A stretch of 58,727 bases of DNA from Deinococcus piscis (GTDB lineage: Bacteria; Deinococcota; Deinococci; Deinococcales; Deinococcaceae): contig NZ_BNAL01000021.1 in the NCBI RefSeq assembly GCF_014653275.1, forward strand, positions 1 to 58,727. Reading direction: 5' to 3'. Position numbers and translations under genes: made by a program. The notes beneath the pieces were generated by a model. The model did not search any database, was not told where the DNA came from, and saw only the letters and a program-made list of their open reading frames with translations. This document shows positions 29,476-38,035 of this stretch, in pieces. How positions within the stretch are numbered: position 1 is the first letter of the stretch; each line of letters starts with the position of its first letter.

Positions 29476-30572
29476 AGGTTGCCGTCACGGGCGCACAGGG
29501 GATGCTGGGCACGCACCTGCGCGCTTACCTGCGGGCTTTTGAAGATGTGGAAGTGCAGCCTATCGGGCGTGCGGAGTTCGCCAGTGACCTGAGTAGTGCG
29601 CTGCGTGGCTGCGATGTGGTTGTTCATCTGGCCGGTATGAACCGGGGCGATGAGCAGGAGGTGGCGCAGACCAACGTGGCCCTGACCGAGCAACTGATTG
29701 CCGCTCTGGAAGAGGTGGGCGGTCAGCCGCATGTGCTGTTTTCTTCCTCAACCCATGTGGAGCGGGACACCCCTTATGGTCAGTCCAAGCGCCAGGCGGC
29801 GGACCTGCTGGAGGCCTGGGCCCAGCGCAGCGGGGGCCGCTTTACCAACGTCATCCTGCCCGGTGTGTTTGGAGAGGGCGGCAAGCCCTTTTACAACTCG
29901 GTGGTGGCTACGTTCTGCCATCAGCTGGCGGCTGGTGAGGAGCCAGCTGTGGACAGTGACGCGCCTATTGAGCAGATTCACGCTCAGGAAGTGTCGCGGC
30001 GAATGTGGCAGATGGTTCAGGACGGCCAGACCGGCACCGTGCGGGTCGAAGGCACCCGGCTGACCGTGCAGGAGTTGCTGGACACCCTGAGAGAGATGCG
30101 CCGCACCTACGCCGAGCACATCATTCCCGACATCAGCGCTCCTTTCCGGCGCGATCTGTTCAATATGTACCGCTCCTACCTGTACCCGGCGCACTATCCG
30201 GTCCCGCTGAAGCTGCATACCGACCCACGCGGCAGCCTCTTTGAAGCGATCAAGAGCCCAAGCGGTGGGCAGACGTTTATGTCCACTACTCATCCGGGCA
30301 TCACCCGTGGCAATCACTTTCATACGCGCAAAGTAGAGCGCTTCTTGGTGTCGGGCGGAGAAGCTGAGATTCGCCTGCGGCACATCTTTGGTGATGAGGT
30401 GCAGGTGTTCCGCGTGTCGGGCGAGCAGCCTTCTTACGTGGATATTCCGACCCTTCACACCCACAACATCACCAATGTGGGCACAGAGACCCTGCTGACG
30501 ATGTTCTGGACCAATGAACTGTTCGATCCCGCAAACCCCGATCAGGTTATGGAAATGGTGGAACCCCAATGA
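29472..30572 (+). CDS. capF: capsular polysaccharide bifunctional reductase/cupin (CapF)
   Basis: The 366 residues match the length of CapF. An N-terminal SDR domain ([15 protein letters not shown], with [16 protein letters not shown] holding the Tyr and Lys) is followed from about 245 by a cupin ([20 protein letters not shown], then [12 protein letters not shown]) with metal-binding His. CapF epimerises and reduces the CapE product to UDP-6-deoxy-L-talose-type N-acetyl sugar. GTG 29472 overlaps the capE stop and its own stop overlaps capG. Confidence 0.93.
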   Translation: MKVAVTGAQGMLGTHLRAYLRAFEDVEVQPIGRAEFASDLSSALRGCDVVVHLAGMNRGDEQEVAQTNVALTEQLIAALEEVGGQPHVLFSSSTHVERDTPYGQSKRQAADLLEAWAQRSGGRFTNVILPGVFGEGGKPFYNSVVATFCHQLAAGEEPAVDSDAPIEQIHAQEVSRRMWQMVQDGQTGTVRVEGTRLTVQELLDTLREMRRTYAEHIIPDISAPFRRDLFNMYRSYLYPAHYPVPLKLHTDPRGSLFEAIKSPSGGQTFMSTTHPGITRGNHFHTRKVERFLVSGGEAEIRLRHIFGDEVQVFRVSGEQPSYVDIPTLHTHNITNVGTETLLTMFWTNELFDPANPDQVMEMVEPQ

Positions 30573-31723
30573 GCGAAGCAAAGACTCCGAAAAAACTGAA
30601 GGTCATGAGTGTGGTGGGCACCCGCCCGGAAATCATCCGTCTGTCGCGGGTGCTGGCGCGGCTTGATCAGTACACCGAGCACGTGTTGGTGCATACCGGC
30701 CAGAACTACGATTACGAGCTGAACGAAATCTTTTTCCGTGATCTGGGAGTCAAGAAGCCTGACCACTTCCTGGACGCCGCTGTGGGCACGGCTGCCGAAA
30801 CCATCGGCAACATTCTGATCAAGGTGGACGCGGTGCTGGCCGAAGAGCAGCCCGACGCTGTGCTGATTCTGGGCGACACCAACTCCTGCCTGTCGGCCAT
30901 TCCAGCCAAGCGCCGCAAGATTCCGATTTTCCACATGGAAGCGGGCAACCGCTGCTTTGACCAGCGCGTGCCGGAGGAGACCAACCGCCGCATCGTGGAC
31001 CATACCGCCGACATCAACCTGACCTACAGCGATATTGCCCGCGAGTATCTGCTGCGCGAAGGCCTGCCGCCGGACCGCATCATCAAGACCGGCAGCCCGA
31101 TGTTCGAAGTGTTGGGTCACTACATGCCCCAGATTGAGGCGTCGGACGTGCTGGAGCGCCTGGAACTCACGGCGGGCGAGTACTTCCTGGTGAGCGCTCA
31201 CCGCGAGGAAAATATTGATTCCGACCGCAACCTGGCGGGCTTGGTCGAGTCGCTCAACAGCATTGCTGAGCGCTACGGCCAGCGCGTGATCGTCTCGACC
31301 CACCCCCGCACCCAGAAGCGCTTTGACGCGACTGGAGCCAAGTTTCACCCGCTGGTGGAACTGATGAAGCCGCTGGGATTCCACGACTACAACCACTTGC
31401 AAATGCACGCCCGGACGGTGCTGTCGGATTCGGGGACCATCACCGAAGAGTCGAGCATTCTGAACTTCCCCGCCCTGAACATCCGCGAGGCCCACGAGCG
31501 TCCCGAAGGCATGGAAGAAGCCAGCGTGATGATGGTGGGCCTCAGCCCTGAACGCATCATGCAGGCCCTGAGCATCCTGGAAGATCAGCCCCGCGGTGAA
31601 GAGCGCTTGCTGCGGCGGGTGGCCGACTACTCGATGCCCAACGTTTCAGACAAGGTCGTGCGGATTTTGCACAGCTACACCGACTACGTGAACCGGGTGG
31701 TGTGGCGCAAGGATGTGAACTGA
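30569..31723 (+). CDS. capG: UDP-sugar C2-epimerase making UDP-N-acetyl-L-fucosamine (CapG)
   Basis: The 384-residue protein belongs to the WecB/UDP-GlcNAc 2-epimerase fold: [13 protein letters not shown] at the start, [36 protein letters not shown] and [12 protein letters not shown]. In the CapE-F-G pathway the third enzyme epimerises C2 to give UDP-L-FucNAc. Operon order identifies it as CapG rather than the ManNAc-forming WecB. Confidence 0.92.
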   Translation: MSEAKTPKKLKVMSVVGTRPEIIRLSRVLARLDQYTEHVLVHTGQNYDYELNEIFFRDLGVKKPDHFLDAAVGTAAETIGNILIKVDAVLAEEQPDAVLILGDTNSCLSAIPAKRRKIPIFHMEAGNRCFDQRVPEETNRRIVDHTADINLTYSDIAREYLLREGLPPDRIIKTGSPMFEVLGHYMPQIEASDVLERLELTAGEYFLVSAHREENIDSDRNLAGLVESLNSIAERYGQRVIVSTHPRTQKRFDATGAKFHPLVELMKPLGFHDYNHLQMHARTVLSDSGTITEESSILNFPALNIREAHERPEGMEEASVMMVGLSPERIMQALSILEDQPRGEERLLRRVADYSMPNVSDKVVRILHSYTDYVNRVVWRKDVN

Positions 31724-31726
31724 GCC

Positions 31727-33547
31727 GTGCGCATCCTGATCATCTCGCAGTGGTTTGACCCGGAGCCGACCTTCAAAGGCGTGCTGTTCGCCCGTGAATT
31801 GCAGCGGCTGGGGCACGAAGTGGAGGTGCTGACGGGCTTTCCCAACTATCCGGGCGGCAAGGTCTATCCCGGTTACCGCGTGCGTCCCTGGCAGCGCGAG
31901 GTGGTCAGTGGTGTGCCGGTGCTGCGTGTCCCGCTGTATCCCAGCCATGACGGTTCCGGGGTCAAGCGGGCTGCCAACTACCTGTCGTACGCCGCGTCGG
32001 CCACGCTGGGCGCACTGCTGATGCGCCGCCCGGACGTGGCGTATGTGTATCATCCACCTGCGACGGTGGCGCTGCCTGCTGTGGTGCTGCGGGCGCTCAA
32101 GGGCGTGCCTTTCGTCTATGACATCCAGGATTTGTGGCCCGATACCCTGGCTGCAACCGGCATGATGGAAAATGCTGCCGTGCTGCGCGGGGTGAGTAGG
32201 GCGATGGACATGGTGTACCGGCAAGCGGCCCACATTGCGGTGCTCTCGCCCGGATTCCGGCAGCGGCTGGCCGAACGCGGCGTGCCTGAGCACAAAATCA
32301 GTGTGATTCCCAACTGGACCAACGAGGACAAGACGGACCTGACCCCGCCCACGCCAGAGCGTGCCCGTGAGCTTGGCTTCGCGGACAAGTTCAACGTGGT
32401 CTTTGCGGGCAATATGGGCAAGGCGCAGGCGCTGGATACGGTGCTGGACGCCGCCCAGGAATTGCGTGATGAAAACACCCGCTTCGTGATGATCGGCGGC
32501 GGTGTGGAGCAGGACCGGTTGCAGGCGCGTGCCCGCGAGCTGAACTTGCCCAATGTTGAATTTCTGCCGCGCCGCCCACCGAGCGAGATAGGGGAGATTC
32601 TCGCTCTGGCTGACGCTCTGCTGGTGCATCTGAAGGATGATCCGCTGTTTGCCATCACCATTCCCGGCAAGACGCAGGCCAATCTGCGGGCCGGCAAGCC
32701 CCTGCTGATGGGCGTGCGTGGAGACGCCGCGCAGATGGTCAAGGACGCTGGCGCTGGGGTGACCTTCACTCCGCAGGACAGTCAGGCGCTGGCCGCCGCG
32801 GTGCGCGAGCTGATGGGCTTGTCGGCCCAGCAGCGTGCAGAGATGGGGGTGAGTGGGGCACGGTACTACGAAGAACACCTCTCGCTGCGGGTGGGTGCGG
32901 CCCACTTTGCGCGGGTGCTAGAGCAGGCTGCTGCGGGCAGCACGCCGTACCTGCCGCTGAAACGGGTGCTGGATGTCGCTGCCTCCGCCCTGGGTCTGGC
33001 TGCGCTGGGGGTGCCCATGCTGGCGCTGGCCGCCCTGGTCCGCACCAAACTGGGAAGCCCCGTGCTGTTCAGCCAGCAGCGTCCAGGCCAGTACGGTGAC
33101 ACCTTTACCATGTACAAGTTCCGCAGCATGACAGACGAGCGCGGTCCGGACGGCAAACTGTTGCCAGACAGCGTCCGCCTGACACCTTTTGGCCGCTTTC
33201 TGCGCTCCACCTCTCTGGATGAGCTCCCAGAACTGTTCAATGTGCTGCGCGGCGATATGAGCCTGGTCGGTCCCCGCCCGCTGCTGAGCGAGTACATTCC
33301 GCTGTACTCTGAAGAGCAGGCCCGCAGGCACGCGGTGCGGCCCGGAATCACGGGTTGGGCGCAGGTGAATGGCCGCAATGCCATCTCCTGGGAGCAGAAA
33401 TTCAAGTACGACAGTTGGTATGTCGACCATGCTGGACTGCGCCTTGACCTGCGCATCCTGCTGATGACCCTGCAAAAAGTGCTGGCGCGTGACGGCATCA
33501 GTGCGGGAGATCACGCGACGATGCCGGAATTTAAGGGGAACATATGA
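31727..33547 (+). CDS. fusion of GT4 glycosyltransferase (WbuB-like) and phosphoglycosyl transferase
   Basis: The 606-residue protein joins two enzymes that are usually separate. Residues 1-405 form a GT-B glycosyltransferase resembling WbuB/CapL L-FucNAc transferases (ILIISQWFDPEPTFKG, PGKTQANLRAGKP). Residues 410-606 form a monotopic phosphoglycosyl transferase with a membrane helix (KRVLDVAASALGLAAL), YKFRSM, the catalytic Asp-Glu in STSLDELPELFNV, MSLVGPRPLL and RPGITGWAQVNGRN. The second half would start the repeat unit on undecaprenyl phosphate; the first could add FucNAc as the next sugar. GTG 31727 follows capG after 3 nt. Confidence 0.88.
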   Translation: MRILIISQWFDPEPTFKGVLFARELQRLGHEVEVLTGFPNYPGGKVYPGYRVRPWQREVVSGVPVLRVPLYPSHDGSGVKRAANYLSYAASATLGALLMRRPDVAYVYHPPATVALPAVVLRALKGVPFVYDIQDLWPDTLAATGMMENAAVLRGVSRAMDMVYRQAAHIAVLSPGFRQRLAERGVPEHKISVIPNWTNEDKTDLTPPTPERARELGFADKFNVVFAGNMGKAQALDTVLDAAQELRDENTRFVMIGGGVEQDRLQARARELNLPNVEFLPRRPPSEIGEILALADALLVHLKDDPLFAITIPGKTQANLRAGKPLLMGVRGDAAQMVKDAGAGVTFTPQDSQALAAAVRELMGLSAQQRAEMGVSGARYYEEHLSLRVGAAHFARVLEQAAAGSTPYLPLKRVLDVAASALGLAALGVPMLALAALVRTKLGSPVLFSQQRPGQYGDTFTMYKFRSMTDERGPDGKLLPDSVRLTPFGRFLRSTSLDELPELFNVLRGDMSLVGPRPLLSEYIPLYSEEQARRHAVRPGITGWAQVNGRNAISWEQKFKYDSWYVDHAGLRLDLRILLMTLQKVLARDGISAGDHATMPEFKGNI

Positions 33548-34524
33548 ATGTCCTGGTCAGTAGTGCGGGTCGGCGCACTTCTTTGGTCAACCTCTTCCGT
33601 ACGGCGGTCCAGCCGCTGGGCGGGCGGGTCATTGCCGCCGACATGGACCCGCTGGCTCCCGCTCTGTATCTCGCTGATCAGGCGGTCCGGGTGCCCCGAG
33701 TCACCGCTCCTGAATATATTCCCGAGCTGCTGAAGCTGGTGGAGCGTCACGCCGTGAACTTGCTGGTGCCTACCATTGATACCGAATTGCCGGTGTTGGC
33801 TGAGGCGCAAGAACAGTTCCGCGCTCTGGGCTGCCGGGTGCATATTTCCAGTGCTCAATTTGTCCAGATTACGGGGGACAAGTGGCTAACAGCTCAGGAA
33901 TTTGCTGAGCAGGGCATCAGGGTGCCGAGGTCATGGCTGCCGGAGCAGGTGTCTGGACCGCTGTCTACGGCGCAGGACCTCCCCGATAAACTGTTTTTGA
34001 AACCCCGGGACGGCAGTGCCAGCATGCATACCTATAGTGTGCAGCGCAGCAACCTTCTGGACATGCTTCAGCAGGTGCCCAATGCCATTGTGCAAGAAGA
34101 AATTGTCGGCAAAGAAATCACCATTGACGCGTTTATTGGGCAGGACGGCACGCCGGTTCACTTCGTGCCCAGAGCGCGTATCAGGACGCTGGGTGGAGAA
34201 TCCATTCAGGGAGTCACCTTGCCTGGCGAGGAGCGCCTGACCGCGTTCTTGAATACGGTCTTGGTGGCGGCTGCGAAGCTGGGCGGACGCGGAGCCATCA
34301 CGCTCCAGGCCTTTGATACGGGTTCGGAATACATCCTGCTGGAAATCAACCCCCGCTTCGGCGGAGGCTATCCGCTGGGTCATGCTGCCGGAGGCGCATA
34401 CCCGGAATGGCTGTTGCAGGAGTTGGCTGGAGAGCGAATCTTGCCCCGCCTGGGCCAGTATGAGGTCGGACTGTACATGACGCGGGCCAACACCGAAATT
34501 TTTACCCGGGAACCCAAATGGTGA
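33544..34524 (+). CDS. ATP-grasp ligase in the polysaccharide operon
   Basis: The 326-residue protein resembles the ATP-grasp half of carbamoyl-phosphate synthase. It has an N-terminal Rossmann-like pre-domain (NVLVSSAGRRTSLVNLF), KLFLKPRDGSASMHTY for ATP binding, and LLEINPRFGGGYPLGHAAGG for metal and phosphate. ATP-grasp enzymes join a carboxylate to an amine or similar through an acyl phosphate. In capsule loci they may attach an amino acid or carboxylate to an amino sugar; that role is inferred. Its start overlaps the upstream stop (ATGA), and a HAD gene follows 10 nt later. Confidence 0.82.
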   Translation: MNVLVSSAGRRTSLVNLFRTAVQPLGGRVIAADMDPLAPALYLADQAVRVPRVTAPEYIPELLKLVERHAVNLLVPTIDTELPVLAEAQEQFRALGCRVHISSAQFVQITGDKWLTAQEFAEQGIRVPRSWLPEQVSGPLSTAQDLPDKLFLKPRDGSASMHTYSVQRSNLLDMLQQVPNAIVQEEIVGKEITIDAFIGQDGTPVHFVPRARIRTLGGESIQGVTLPGEERLTAFLNTVLVAAAKLGGRGAITLQAFDTGSEYILLEINPRFGGGYPLGHAAGGAYPEWLLQELAGERILPRLGQYEVGLYMTRANTEIFTREPKW

Positions 34525-34534
34525 GTGCAGACGG

Positions 34535-35239
34535 ATGAGTTGGAAAAAAGGCCTGATCTTTGATCTGGATGACACTCTTTATTTGGAACAGCAGTATGTG
34601 ACAAGTGGCTTTGGGGCCGTAGGGAGCCACTTGTCTCCTGAACCGGAGCAGGCGGCCCTCTACGCCCAGAAGCTGCACAGCTACGTTCAGCAGTTCGGGG
34701 ATGGCCGCGCCTTTGATCATTTGCTCGAAGAGTTTCCTCAGGCCACTGAGGGCCTGACTGTGCAGCAATTGGTGGAGGTCTACCGTTCGCACATGCCCAC
34801 CCTGGAATTGGACCAAGTGTGGCGTGAGCAGCTGCAAAAGTGGCGGGATGCGGGGGTGTTTCTGGGCCTGATCAGTGACGGTGCCCTGATTGGACAGCAA
34901 AATAAGGTCAATGTCTTAGAGCTGGAATCACTCTTCGACCATCTGATCTTGACCGATCAACTTGGCCGGGAATTCTGGAAACCCCACCGGCGGGCCTATG
35001 AACTGATGCAGCAGGTCAGTGGCCTCCAGGGACCGCAGCTGATTTACATAGGCGACAATGTCCTGAAAGACTTTATCGCCCCGCGCGCGCTGGGTTGGCA
35101 CACTGTTCGCCTGCGGCTGCCTGGGCAAGTTCGGGAACTTCTGGAGCCAGCTTCTGAAGAAGCGCGGCCTCAGGCAGAAGCCCGCAGTGTGGCTGAGCTT
35201 ATTTCGCAGTTGGAGACCTGGTTGCGCAGCGCAGGCTGA
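34535..35239 (+). CDS. HAD-family phosphatase-like hydrolase
   Basis: The 234-residue protein has the HAD motifs: IFDLDDTLY (nucleophile Asp), LISDG, the Lys in FWKPHRRAY, and YIGDNVLKDF. The cap is of the small helical type. It follows the ATP-grasp gene directly and is the last plus-strand gene of this block, so it probably acts on a phosphorylated intermediate of the same modification. The substrate is unknown. Confidence 0.83.
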   Translation: MSWKKGLIFDLDDTLYLEQQYVTSGFGAVGSHLSPEPEQAALYAQKLHSYVQQFGDGRAFDHLLEEFPQATEGLTVQQLVEVYRSHMPTLELDQVWREQLQKWRDAGVFLGLISDGALIGQQNKVNVLELESLFDHLILTDQLGREFWKPHRRAYELMQQVSGLQGPQLIYIGDNVLKDFIAPRALGWHTVRLRLPGQVRELLEPASEEARPQAEARSVAELISQLETWLRSAG

Positions 35240-35272
35240 GCGTGGCTCTAACCGCCCGGCTGGGTCACGCTC
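35238..35272 (+). terminator. hairpin at the end of the plus-strand polysaccharide operon
   Basis: GAGCGTG (35238-35244, overlapping the HAD stop) pairs with CACGCTC (35266-35272) across a 21-nt loop, between convergent genes. A T-rich run is weak, so termination here is only likely. Confidence 0.4.
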
Positions 35273-35302
35273 TGTCATCCGCTGTGTCTCACTGCTGCTC
35301 CC

Positions 35303-36193
35303 TTATGGAGCCTTGGGTGTGAATTCGACGCGGCGGAGGTACAGGTTGCGGTCTTCAGTCTGCTTGATATAAGGATTGAGCAGCTGTGCAGCGAGCTTGC
35401 CCGCCTTGACGGGTAGGCGGATCAGTTGCCGCTCGCCAGACGGCTGCCCCTCATACAGGACTTGTCCGCCTTGTTCAAACCGTACCTGCGGGAACTGACC
35501 GTCAGCGTCCATCCCCCAGAGCTTCATTTCCAGGGTGCCGTCGCCACAAAGATTGAACACCAGCGGCGCTTCGTAGACCACGTGGGCACTGCCAAGCTCG
35601 GCGTCCCACTGTCCTGCTTGTTCGGGGGCTACGGTGATTGGTGGCGCACAGGACGGTCCTTGAAGGTTGATATTTTCCATGCCCACAAGCCGGTACTCCG
35701 ACTGGTAGTAGTCGTTCAGATAGGCCAAAGTCAGTTCTCCAGCTTCTGGGACAGCAACCTCTACCGTGCGCGGCTGCGCGAAAGCTTCACTGGCCAGCTG
35801 CTTGCCGCCCAGGCTGATCTCGAGCCTGGGCGGCTCGTCGCCCGCCTGGTCGCCGTCGCCGGTCACCGTGAGGGTGCCTGGCCCACAGGCCTGTGCCCGC
35901 AACCACGAGCGCCCCAGCAGGTGGAAACCGTCTTCGCGCAGGGTGGCGGTGGCTCCATCGTCGGGATAGCCGGGCTCAAAGGCAATCGGCTGACCCGCCT
36001 GAGCGCAGCCCTCCAGGCTGGGCGCGGTGTACAGTTCGGGCACTTGTCCCGTCTGGGGCCGCAGCACCAGAGCACTCAGCCCACCACAAACCAGCAGGGG
36101 CAGCAAGGCAGTCCAGAGCAACTGCCCCGGCTTTGACAGGCGGGCAGCTGAAGCAGGCTGGACCCCTTCTGGGTGGAGTGGACCAGAGTTCAC
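35303..36193 (-). CDS. membrane-anchored protein with two carbohydrate-binding-like domains
   Basis: The 296-residue protein has one membrane span near 25-45 and an extracytoplasmic remainder. Two related beta domains (about 60-175 and 180-296) each end in a motif like LAYLNDYYQSEYRLVG and LLNPYIKQTEDRNLYLRRV, similar to calcium-dependent CBM36/60-type carbohydrate-binding modules. Cys pairs (CAQAG/ACGPG; SCAP/LCGD) could be disulphides. Its GTG overlaps the O-antigen-ligase-like gene (GTGA), so the two are probably made together and it may bind the glycan handled by that enzyme. The binding role is inferred. Confidence 0.65.
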   Translation of the reverse strand: MNSGPLHPEGVQPASAARLSKPGQLLWTALLPLLVCGGLSALVLRPQTGQVPELYTAPSLEGCAQAGQPIAFEPGYPDDGATATLREDGFHLLGRSWLRAQACGPGTLTVTGDGDQAGDEPPRLEISLGGKQLASEAFAQPRTVEVAVPEAGELTLAYLNDYYQSEYRLVGMENINLQGPSCAPPITVAPEQAGQWDAELGSAHVVYEAPLVFNLCGDGTLEMKLWGMDADGQFPQVRFEQGGQVLYEGQPSGERQLIRLPVKAGKLAAQLLNPYIKQTEDRNLYLRRVEFTPKAP

Positions 36194-37842
36194 TGACTCA
36201 CCTCCCAGCGGTGCTCTCCCAGCAAAGGCGCATTCGATCTGCCCGCAGCGGCATACAGCCGCAGGCTCAGGGTTTGGCGGGCATCCGGGCGAAGCCGCGC
36301 AGGCAGGTCAACAAAGTCCGATTGTCCAGCTTTGATGCGGACCACTGCGCTGCTGACTGGCACGCAGGTGTCCTGGCAGCTGCTCAGGACCGCCCGGTAG
36401 CTGCCGTCCGGCCCCTGAAACTGGGCCGTTACTGCGTAGGTCTTGCTGGAGCTGTCTGGAGCGATTGTCGCTGGAGCGTCCAGAAACATCAGCCGGGGGG
36501 CCTCTGGAGGTGCGGCGGCCTGGGTCATCTGAGGAGTTGCCCAGACGGGGAAGGCCAGCAGGGCTGCGGCTCCTGCCCCTAGCAGGCCCACCCGAAGTGG
36601 TGCAGGGGAGGCAAAAGCGGCAGGTTCACGCCCCAGACGGTAAAGGGCCGCCCCAGCCGCCAGCCAGAAGACCTCTGCAAAAAAAGGACTGGGCACCAGC
36701 AGCAGATTGTCGTTGACGGTGGCGACCAGCAGGCCAGCGACCACCGCTATCAGCAGGGCCTCACGGCTGTGCCAGGCGGCATAGATGACCAGTCCCAGCA
36801 GGGTCATCAGGCCTGCCGTGCCCAGCGGCCCGGTTTCGGCCAGCTGCTGCAAAAAGCCGTTGTGGGCGATGAGCCAGGGGCTGCCTATCCGGGCGGTCAG
36901 GTCGCTCATCCAATCTGGGCAGGGGGGAGCGACGCCGCTGGCATCGGGCCAAAGCTGGCAGGGCTGCGGCAACTGAAGAAAGCGCCCCAGGCCGTAGCTG
37001 CCCACGCCGCCCAGGGGATAAGTCTGGATGACTTCGGCTGTAGTGCCCCAGACCAGGTCGCGTCCACTGGAAGAGGTGTCGCTGAACCGGGCCAGGGCAC
37101 TGATCCCGAGCCGCTCACCCAGCCACACGCCAGCCGCGCCCAGAGCGCCGAGCAGGGCAATGGCAGCGGCCCCCAGGCGGCTGCGCTGCTGCACACTTCC
37201 TGCCGCTGCGCCGATGATGGCCGCCAGCAGCGCCCCCCGGCTCCCTGAAGCCAGAATGATCAGGGCACCGCTCAGGCCCAACAACAGACGCCACGCTGGG
37301 GCGGACAGCCACGCCAGCCAGGGGAATGCGGGTGCAGAAGGCTGCTCTCCTGCGGGGTCCGTGCCTGGTTCGTGGGAGCTGAACAGCGCCAGCCACACTC
37401 CCAGGGTGCCGGCCAGCCCCAGTGTGGTTGATGTCATGTACGGGTGGGTCAGACGTGTGATGTAAATGTCCTGTGGATGACTGACTGCGCCGTACAGGGC
37501 CGTGGCATAGACCGCCAGCAGCCCCAGCCCCAGTGGGGCCAGCCCACGCCCACTTCCCAGCCAAGCCCCCAGGCCAATCAGGCCGCCCATCAGTCCAGTT
37601 CTGACAGTGGCACCGGCCAGGGCCAGGCCGGGGTCAGGGGCGAGCAGGGCCGGTACCATTTGGCTGAGGGCATAAAAGCCCAGCACCCACAGCGCTGCTG
37701 CTGGAAGCCGGCGCAGGCCAGGCCACCCGGCCAGCCCCAGCAGCCCCAGCCCCAGCACGGGGGGCAGCAACGCGAGCCAGGCCGCCAGTACTGGGGAGCC
37801 GGATGACGTCTGTGCGGAGGGTGCGGCAGTCACGAGCCGCAC
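36190..37842 (-). CDS. O-antigen-ligase-like membrane protein with C-terminal beta domain
   Basis: The 550-residue protein has about 11-12 spans followed by an extracytoplasmic domain (about 440-550). The long periplasmic loop and the WaaL/Wzy_C pattern are seen in ASGSRGALLAAIIG, RDLVWGTTAEVIQTYPLGGVG and AHNGFLQQLAETGPLG. Members ligate or polymerise glycans, or glycosylate proteins. GTG 37842 is the longest start; GTG 37833 is 7 nt after TATAGT and would suit a leaderless transcript. It is divergent from the aminotransferase gene. Confidence 0.8.
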   Translation of the reverse strand: MRLVTAAPSAQTSSGSPVLAAWLALLPPVLGLGLLGLAGWPGLRRLPAAALWVLGFYALSQMVPALLAPDPGLALAGATVRTGLMGGLIGLGAWLGSGRGLAPLGLGLLAVYATALYGAVSHPQDIYITRLTHPYMTSTTLGLAGTLGVWLALFSSHEPGTDPAGEQPSAPAFPWLAWLSAPAWRLLLGLSGALIILASGSRGALLAAIIGAAAGSVQQRSRLGAAAIALLGALGAAGVWLGERLGISALARFSDTSSSGRDLVWGTTAEVIQTYPLGGVGSYGLGRFLQLPQPCQLWPDASGVAPPCPDWMSDLTARIGSPWLIAHNGFLQQLAETGPLGTAGLMTLLGLVIYAAWHSREALLIAVVAGLLVATVNDNLLLVPSPFFAEVFWLAAGAALYRLGREPAAFASPAPLRVGLLGAGAAALLAFPVWATPQMTQAAAPPEAPRLMFLDAPATIAPDSSSKTYAVTAQFQGPDGSYRAVLSSCQDTCVPVSSAVVRIKAGQSDFVDLPARLRPDARQTLSLRLYAAAGRSNAPLLGEHRWEVSQ

Positions 37843-37920
37843 TATAGCGGGGCGCTGGTGCCACGCGCTCTGCTGCAGAGAGTGGATTTTTCAGCCGGTC
37901 AGCCAGCCGCACTGCTCTCG

Positions 37921-37980
37921 GCACAGCGTATTTCCGGGAAGCACAGTGCATTTTTGGGAAGCACAGTGCATTTCGGAAAA
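37921..37980. repeat. 20-bp tandem repeat, 3 copies, upstream of the aminotransferase
   Basis: Three consecutive 20-bp units begin at 37921, 37941 and 37961 with GCACAGCGTATTT or GCACAGTGCATTT followed by CCGGGAA, TTGGGAA or CGGAAAA. They end about 40 nt before the TATGCT that serves the aminotransferase start. GCACAGTGC is itself a short palindrome-like core. They may be binding sites for a regulator of the divergent genes. Confidence 0.85.
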
Positions 37981-38035
37981 CAGTCAGAAAAAAGCAGAAG
38001 CCCGTCAGGAAAAACACAGTATGCTGAGACCCGTG

